NCBI GenBank assembly: GCA_021159805.1 | Contig: JAGHDT010000141.1 | Span: 1-10,116, forward strand | Source: Anaerolineae bacterium | GTDB taxonomy: Bacteria > Chloroflexota > Anaerolineae > B4-G1 > SLSP01 | Direction of reading: 5' to 3' | Length of the DNA stretch: 10,116 nucleotides | In this document: positions 5,981 through 10,116 of the stretch, piece after piece | Layout: every line of letters starts with the position of its first letter | How positions within the stretch are numbered: position 1 is the stretch's first letter | The notes under the pieces: generated by a model | The model's input: only the letters and a program-made list of their open reading frames with translations | Database searches by the model: none | What the model was told of the DNA's origin: nothing | Position numbers and translations under genes: made by a program

Positions 5981-8134
5981 ATGTCACACCCTGATCCCGA
6001 GCTGCTTGGGCAAGTGGAGGAGTGGTTTGCGGCAGGCTACTTCGAGTTGCCGGATGAGTCTCCTGTGCGTAGATGGTCTCGCGCGGTGCGACGGCGCTTT
6101 GAGCACCGGGAGTTGACGCCCTATTGTGGCAGGTCGCTTTATCCCAGCGGAGCACGCGTGCCTGATGGTGCTTTGATGAATCGTATCGTTGCGCCTTCCT
6201 ATTCGTTCACGTGGGCGTTCGATCGAGCGGCGCTGCAGATGGCCCAGTTATGCGCCCAGGGCGATGTTGCGCAGACTCTATCCGCGCTGGATACGGAGAT
6301 GACTCGCCTGGGAGAGTCGGTCGCGGTTTGGGACTCACCGCACACCGTTGGGGGGCGCGGATATACGCACAGTATCCCTAACTACGGACGCGTTTTGCGG
6401 GAGGGGTTGAAGGCCCACGAAGAGCGCGTTGTGATAGGGCTTGCTTCCGCGCGCCAGGGCGGAGAGGCCGCGAAGATCGATCTCTATCTGGGTCTGGTGG
6501 ACGTTCTCTCCGGGATTCGCACGTGGCATGGACGTATTCTTGATGCTCTGGAGAGATGGCGCACTGACTCTGCGGCGCAGGCGCGGCAGCGTGATGTCTT
6601 AGTTGCCGCTCTCCGGCAGGTTCCATTTGGCCCGGCGCGCTCGTTCTATGAGGCCGTAGTGGCCTATAACTTTGTCTTCTATCTTGACGACTGTGACAAC
6701 CCGGGACGCTTGGACCGCGAACTTGATCCCTATTACCGCGCCGACATTCGTGCCGGCATTCTCAGCCGGGAGTCTGCGCTCGATCTCCTGCGTCGATTCA
6801 CAGATAATGTCTCTGCCAACGATGCGTGGAGTGCTGCAATTGGCGGATCTCTCGCGGACGGCACCCCTGCCTACAACGAAGTGACAGCGCTATGTCTGGA
6901 TGCCGTTCATGGCAGACACCGGCCTTCCTATGAGCTTGGCGTTCGTGACGACATGCCCGACTCTATTTGGGACGCCGCTCTGGACGCTGTCGCCACGGGG
7001 TGTGGACAGCCGGCCTTCTATAATGAGGCCGCATATCTTGAGGGGCTTCGTGATCCCTGTTTGGGCGTTCACCATGAGGATGCGGTATGGTGGAACGGTG
7101 GCGGCTGTACGGAGACGATGATCCACGGCTGTTCGAACGTCGGATCGCTGGATGCCGGGATCCACTTGCCCCTGATCCTTGAGGCGACTCTGAAGCGCTG
7201 TCTTCCCCGGGCACCCTCCTTTGAATGGCTGTTGTCGCAGTTTCGGCGTGACGCGAACGATGTGATAGAGGAGATTGTGGCGGGTGTGAACGCCCTCCAG
7301 CAAGCAAAGGCCCGCTACGTGCCGCAACCTATGCGCACTTTGCTGATCGACGACTGTGTCGATCGCGGCGTTGAGTTCAACGCTGGTGGTGCGCGCTATA
7401 ACTGGAGTGTCGTCAATGTGGCCGGGCTGGCGAATGTCGCCGACTCTTTGGCTGCGGTGCGCGAGGTGGTCTTCGACCGGCACGAGATGACCGGTGTGGC
7501 GCTGCTGCGCGCGCTTGAGCGTGATTTCGCCGGTGACGAGGGCTTGCGCCAGCGGCTGCGCGCGTGTCCTCGCTTCGGCAATGACCTATCTGCGGTGGAT
7601 GTGCTTGCATCAGAGATCGCACAGCACGTCTTCGATGCGTTCCGGGCTCAGTCTCCCTGGCGTGGGGGCTGCTTCTTGCCGTCCTGTATCATGTTTACCA
7701 CATACGCAGCGGAAGGAGAAAAAGTCGGCGCTATGCCGGATGGCCGCCGTGCCGGAGAGCCCTTGGCCGACTCTATTGGGCCGGTCACCGGGCGAGACCG
7801 CCACGGCCCGACGGCAATGCTTCGTAGTGTCACGCGTCTCCCGTTGTCGTCCGCACTGGGGACGCCCGTCCTGAATATCCGCTTTGCCAAGGCCCTGTTC
7901 GAATCGGCGGACGGTCGCAAGGCTATTCGTGATCTGATCACGACCTACTTCGGCCTGGGAGGACTTCAGATACAACTTTCGGTTGTGGATAGGGATGTGT
8001 TGGCGGATGCGCTGGTGCATCCGGAGCAACATGAGGATCTCATTGTGCGCGTAGGGGGATTCTCTGCCTACTTCAATGGCCTGACGCCGGCGCTCAAGCA
8101 GGCCATCTTGGAACGTACGGAGTACACCCTCTGA
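5981..8134 (+). CDS. Glycyl radical enzyme (pyruvate formate-lyase family), dehydratase/eliminase type, unknown substrate
   Basis: 717 residues. The C-terminal glycyl radical motif is RVGGFSAYF, with radical glycine G693, 24 residues from the end. The active-site thiyl loop is NGGGCTETMIHGC with C376 and, two residues on, E378. The Cys-x-Glu pattern is known from glycerol/diol dehydratases, CutC and hydroxyproline dehydratase, where the Glu acts as base; PFL itself has Cys-Cys. This favours elimination (dehydration or C-X lyase) over formate-lyase chemistry. Other family landmarks are GYTHSIPNYGRVLREGL (128-144) and GCGQPAFYNEA (340-350). The protein is somewhat shorter at the N-terminus than classic members. 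GGGAG lies 10 nt before ATG. The enzyme needs a radical-SAM activase, and none is in the window. It is the last gene of the operon. Confidence 0.92.
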   Translation: MSHPDPELLGQVEEWFAAGYFELPDESPVRRWSRAVRRRFEHRELTPYCGRSLYPSGARVPDGALMNRIVAPSYSFTWAFDRAALQMAQLCAQGDVAQTLSALDTEMTRLGESVAVWDSPHTVGGRGYTHSIPNYGRVLREGLKAHEERVVIGLASARQGGEAAKIDLYLGLVDVLSGIRTWHGRILDALERWRTDSAAQARQRDVLVAALRQVPFGPARSFYEAVVAYNFVFYLDDCDNPGRLDRELDPYYRADIRAGILSRESALDLLRRFTDNVSANDAWSAAIGGSLADGTPAYNEVTALCLDAVHGRHRPSYELGVRDDMPDSIWDAALDAVATGCGQPAFYNEAAYLEGLRDPCLGVHHEDAVWWNGGGCTETMIHGCSNVGSLDAGIHLPLILEATLKRCLPRAPSFEWLLSQFRRDANDVIEEIVAGVNALQQAKARYVPQPMRTLLIDDCVDRGVEFNAGGARYNWSVVNVAGLANVADSLAAVREVVFDRHEMTGVALLRALERDFAGDEGLRQRLRACPRFGNDLSAVDVLASEIAQHVFDAFRAQSPWRGGCFLPSCIMFTTYAAEGEKVGAMPDGRRAGEPLADSIGPVTGRDRHGPTAMLRSVTRLPLSSALGTPVLNIRFAKALFESADGRKAIRDLITTYFGLGGLQIQLSVVDRDVLADALVHPEQHEDLIVRVGGFSAYFNGLTPALKQAILERTEYTL

Positions 8135-8215
8135 GGCATATGGCTCCCTTGCGTTCAAATAGACGCCACGTGCGTATGCGCACACCACGCAAGCATGAAA
8201 ATGAGACGCAAAGAA

Positions 8216-8266
8216 GGCCCTAAGGCCTGGGCTGCCACACTACGGCAGCATGAAAGCCTTTAGGCC
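8216..8266. terminator. Two-tier hairpin downstream of the glycyl radical enzyme gene
   Basis: Outer stem: GGCC-C-TAAGGC (8216-8226) pairs with GCC-T-TTAGGCC (8256-8266), with one bulged base on each side. Inner stem: perfect GCTGCC/GGCAGC (8231-8236 with 8244-8249), 7-nt loop. It lies about 80 nt after the plus-strand stop. There is no T-tract on the plus side; on the minus strand it is followed by TTCTTTGC. It could terminate either transcript, or be part of a structured RNA. Confidence 0.45.
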
Positions 8267-8315
8267 CGGGAGCGGAAGCTGTTTTCGAAGTAGTAGTGCC
8301 TCCGGTCCCCTCTCC

Positions 8316-8372
8316 CACCTCCGGCTGCGGAGGTGAAGTCCCCGGTTCAGGGGACGGCGTCCGCGGGCGGAC
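8316..8372. other. Array of three adjacent perfect hairpins
   Basis: CACCTCCG-GCTG-CGGAGGTG (8316-8335), GTCCCC-GGTTCA-GGGGAC (8338-8355) and GTCCG-CGGG-CGGAC (8359-8372) follow each other with 2- and 3-nt gaps. All three stems are perfect with loops of 4-6 nt. Such close stacking is unusual for terminators and suggests a structured RNA or a DNA-level element. Strand cannot be assigned. Confidence 0.45.
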
Positions 8373-8405
8373 ACTGACGTACGAGTGAAGGCATAACACG
8401 AAGAA

Positions 8406-8437
8406 GGGCCCAAAGCTTTTCCCGAAGCTTTGGGCCC
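8406..8437 (-). terminator. Strong intrinsic terminator of the glycosyltransferase gene
   Basis: Perfect 13-bp stem GGGCCCAAAGCTT (8406-8418) and AAGCTTTGGGCCC (8425-8437), 6-nt loop. It lies 35 nt after the minus-strand stop at 8473. On the minus strand the stem is followed by TTCTTCGTGTT, a T-rich tail, which assigns it to the glycosyltransferase transcript. It could also block plus-strand read-through. Confidence 0.75.
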
Positions 8438-8472
8438 GCAGAGCGGATCGGAGAGAGCAACTTTCTGAGCAG

Positions 8473-9630
8473 TTATTTGCGAAGTAGATCCGTGATTACG
8501 GCCTGAACCTGCCGGGCCGCCACATCCCAGGAGAAACGCGCCAGATTCTCGAAGCCCCGCGCGACAAGCCGCGCGCTGAGAGCCTCATCATTCAGAAGCC
8601 GTCGCAGTCCATCTGCAATGGCTTCTACGTTGAGAGGATCGACCAGCAGGCCACCCTTTCCAGCGACCTCGGGAAGGCTGGAGGTTGTACTCGTGAGCAA
8701 CGGCGTGCCGCACGCCTGCGCCTCCAGAACCGGGAACCCAAAGCCTTCGTAGAGCGAGGGAAAGGCGAAAAGACGCGCCCCGGAGATCAGGGCCGCTTTG
8801 TCCTTGGGCGCCACATAGCCGGGGAAGATCACCTTGTCCTCTACCCCCAACGCCGTGGCCCGGGCCTGGATCGGGTTCGCGAGCCAGCCGGCCGGCCCGG
8901 CCAGGACCAGCATCAGGTTCGGATGATCCGCCAGGACGCGGCTAAAGGCCTCGATCAGCCGCGTGAGGTTTTTGCGCGGTTGGATACGCCCGACAAAGAG
9001 CACGTAGTCCCCGGGAATGTTGTACCGCCGGAGGACGCGTTCTATCTCGTCGCGATCCCTCACCGGCTTGAGATCTGGCTCGTAGCCTGGGTAGACGACG
9101 GTGAGCTTCTGTGCCGGGACGTCGTATGCCTCGATGATGGCGTCGCGGGTCGCCTCGGAATCTACCAGGATGTGCGTGGCCACGCGGACGTTCCATCGGG
9201 TGCTCATCTCCAGATACCGGCGTTGGCTGGCCGGATGGGCTTCGGGGAAGCGCAGGTAGCCCAGATCGTGTACCGTCACCAGCGTGCGCCGCGGGCGCAC
9301 GACGGGCAGCACGTGGGCGGGGACAAACAGGAGGTCTGGTGGATGGCGCACCATCTCCCAGGAGAGCCGCAGATGGGTCCACAGCCGCGGGAAGGGGATG
9401 ACTCTCGTCTCCACTGCAGCTTCTGAGCCCGCAGACTGCGGGCCTGATCCACGTGCGTCCAAGGCGAAGGGCGGCGTCTCGCGGCAGTACAATCTGAGCG
9501 TGTGCGTCGATGCAAGCCGTGGCGCCAGCGCGCGAATCAGATGCGCTGAGTAGGCTTCGGTACCGGTCGGTGCTGCGCTGACCGCACGGCTGGCGTCGAT
9601 TCCGATGGTGGCGGAGCTTGTGGTGGGCAT
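8473..9630 (-). CDS. GT4-family (GT-B fold) glycosyltransferase
   Basis: 385 residues, usual for bacterial GT4 enzymes that move a sugar from a nucleotide donor to a lipid, glycan or small acceptor on the cytosolic side of the membrane. The N-terminal acceptor domain begins IGIDASRA (9-16) with a GTEAYS loop and TVHDLGYLRFPEAHP (119-133). The C-terminal donor domain shows VLFVGRIQPRKNL (210-222) and the family's E-x7-E signature in YEGFGFPVLEA (E295, E303). This is close to mannosyl- and rhamnosyl-transferase-like members, but donor and acceptor cannot be told. There is no Shine-Dalgarno before the ATG; the gene starts 24 nt after the M50 protease stop, so it may depend on translation from that gene. 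It is convergent with, and probably unrelated to, the glycyl radical operon. Confidence 0.92.
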   Translation of the reverse strand: MPTTSSATIGIDASRAVSAAPTGTEAYSAHLIRALAPRLASTHTLRLYCRETPPFALDARGSGPQSAGSEAAVETRVIPFPRLWTHLRLSWEMVRHPPDLLFVPAHVLPVVRPRRTLVTVHDLGYLRFPEAHPASQRRYLEMSTRWNVRVATHILVDSEATRDAIIEAYDVPAQKLTVVYPGYEPDLKPVRDRDEIERVLRRYNIPGDYVLFVGRIQPRKNLTRLIEAFSRVLADHPNLMLVLAGPAGWLANPIQARATALGVEDKVIFPGYVAPKDKAALISGARLFAFPSLYEGFGFPVLEAQACGTPLLTSTTSSLPEVAGKGGLLVDPLNVEAIADGLRRLLNDEALSARLVARGFENLARFSWDVAARQVQAVITDLLRK

Positions 9631-9654
9631 GCGGTGCCGTACAGTGACAGGGCT

Positions 9655-10116
9655 CTAGCCGATCACGGACTGTATCAGGGGAACCGGGACGATGATAATG
9701 ACAAAGACGGCGGTCATCGCCCATCCGAGTAGCTTGCGTTTGCGGTCCAATGGCGTCACGTCATTGAGAGGCGGTGGATGGCGCGGTCCCATCAGTAAAC
9801 TCAGACCACCCCACACAAGCCATGTAGAACCGGCCTGGTTACCCATCATGATCAGCATAAGCCCCCATCCGAAGATTACGCCCACGAAGATGCGTGCTAG
9901 CTTCCAGGCTTTGTGCCCCCATAGTGCATAGGCGGCGTGGCCACCATCCAGTTGTCCTATGGGAAAGAGGTTGAAGGCGGTGACCAAGAGTCCGGCCCAC
10001 GCCGCGAATGCCACCGAGCCACCCGGACTCGGCGGCGAGAGCCACACATCTCTGCCGGTCTCGGGATCCGGCAGAATCTGACCGTGTGTGATGGCCTTGG
10101 CTGCCATGTAGAGAAG
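9655..10116 (-). CDS. Site-2 protease family (M50) membrane metalloprotease, C-terminal part
   Basis: The frame is still open at the window edge (three codons, LLY, precede the first ATG at 10107), so the true start and the HExxH zinc motif lie outside. The visible 153 residues contain FNLFPIGQLDGGHAAYAL. This is the second conserved M50 motif, with Asp (codon 9946-9948) as the third zinc ligand. About four hydrophobic segments are seen: around SVAFAAWAGLLVTAF, IFVGVIFGWGLMLIMMG, WLVWGGLSLLMG and the C-terminal WAMTAVFVIIIVPVPLI. The GQLDGGH form resembles the EGY1/YUP-type subgroup more than RseP, and no PDZ domain lies in this part. The family cuts membrane-embedded substrates. The short spacing to the glycosyltransferase suggests one transcript. 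Confidence 0.88.
   Translation of the reverse strand, partial: LLYMAAKAITHGQILPDPETGRDVWLSPPSPGGSVAFAAWAGLLVTAFNLFPIGQLDGGHAAYALWGHKAWKLARIFVGVIFGWGLMLIMMGNQAGSTWLVWGGLSLLMGPRHPPPLNDVTPLDRKRKLLGWAMTAVFVIIIVPVPLIQSVIG

Larger units (their letters stand above)
8135..8472. other. Gene-free, hairpin-rich stretch between convergent genes
   Basis: No credible ORF was found in these 338 nt. At least six inverted repeats can be drawn: 8170-8183 (GTGCG, loop TATG, CGCAC), 8216-8266, 8316-8335, 8338-8355, 8359-8372 and 8406-8437. The outer large ones look like terminators for the converging operon and glycosyltransferase gene. The three short perfect ones between 8316 and 8372 are not explained by that. 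No known RNA family was recognised on either strand. Confidence 0.6.

Noticed and set aside
8338..8355. GTCCCC-GGTTCA-GGGGAC as a tRNA T-arm
   Set aside because: The loop is 6 nt, not the 7-nt TTCRANY loop, and no acceptor, D- or anticodon arm can be built around it.
8135..8472. CRISPR array or insertion sequence end in the hairpin-rich stretch
   Set aside because: The hairpins differ in sequence, spacing is irregular, no repeat-spacer pattern exists and no transposase fragment or target duplication is seen.
8942..9724. 260-codon ORF in another minus-strand frame across the glycosyltransferase and protease genes
   Set aside because: Arg/Pro-rich translation without motifs, overlapping two recognisable genes in their own frames.

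Overview
The window reads as a piece of the chromosome of an anaerobic, moderately GC-rich bacterium. The anaerobic lifestyle is inferred from two oxygen-sensitive enzyme families: an aldehyde:ferredoxin oxidoreductase (tungsten/molybdenum pterin, Fe-S) and a glycyl radical enzyme. The family mix would fit Chloroflexota (Anaerolineae-like), but nothing here fixes the phylum. No mobile element, tRNA, rRNA or CRISPR array was seen.

Layout. (1) Positions 3-932, plus strand: C-terminal half of an aldehyde:ferredoxin oxidoreductase, ending at a perfect 13-bp hairpin (979-1014) shared with the convergent next gene. (2) Positions 1039-1989, minus strand: a DapA/NanA-superfamily aldolase that keeps the Schiff-base lysine but not the normal DapA proton-relay residues. 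(3) Positions 1990-2207: a divergent control region with a strong sigma70-type promoter for the minus-strand aldolase, a weaker one for the plus-strand operon, and an inverted repeat over the latter. (4) Positions 2208-8134, plus strand: five genes in one direction: an HpcH/HpaI class II aldolase, a small one-TM protein, a cytosolic right-handed beta-helix protein starting at TTG, a UroD/MtaA-fold protein lacking the zinc-ligand pattern, and a 717-residue glycyl radical enzyme of the dehydratase (Cys-x-Glu) type. A possible 35-residue coupled ORF lies between the last two. (5) Positions 8135-8472: a gene-free, unusually hairpin-rich stretch between convergent genes. (6) Positions 8473-10116, minus strand: a GT4 glycosyltransferase and, upstream of it, the C-terminal part of an M50 site-2 protease running off the window; these look like unrelated housekeeping or envelope genes.

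How the genes may work together (inference). Two pyruvate-type aldolases, a radical dehydratase, a pectin-lyase-fold protein and an aldehyde oxidoreductase would fit an anaerobic route for a polyhydroxylated acid or uronate-like compound. In that scheme the beta-helix protein cuts or isomerises the substrate, the glycyl radical enzyme removes water, an aldolase splits a 2-keto-3-deoxy acid to pyruvate plus an aldehyde, and the oxidoreductase oxidises the aldehyde. The UroD-like protein and the membrane protein have no obvious place in this scheme. No transporter, regulator or radical-SAM activase is in the window. The substrate is unknown.
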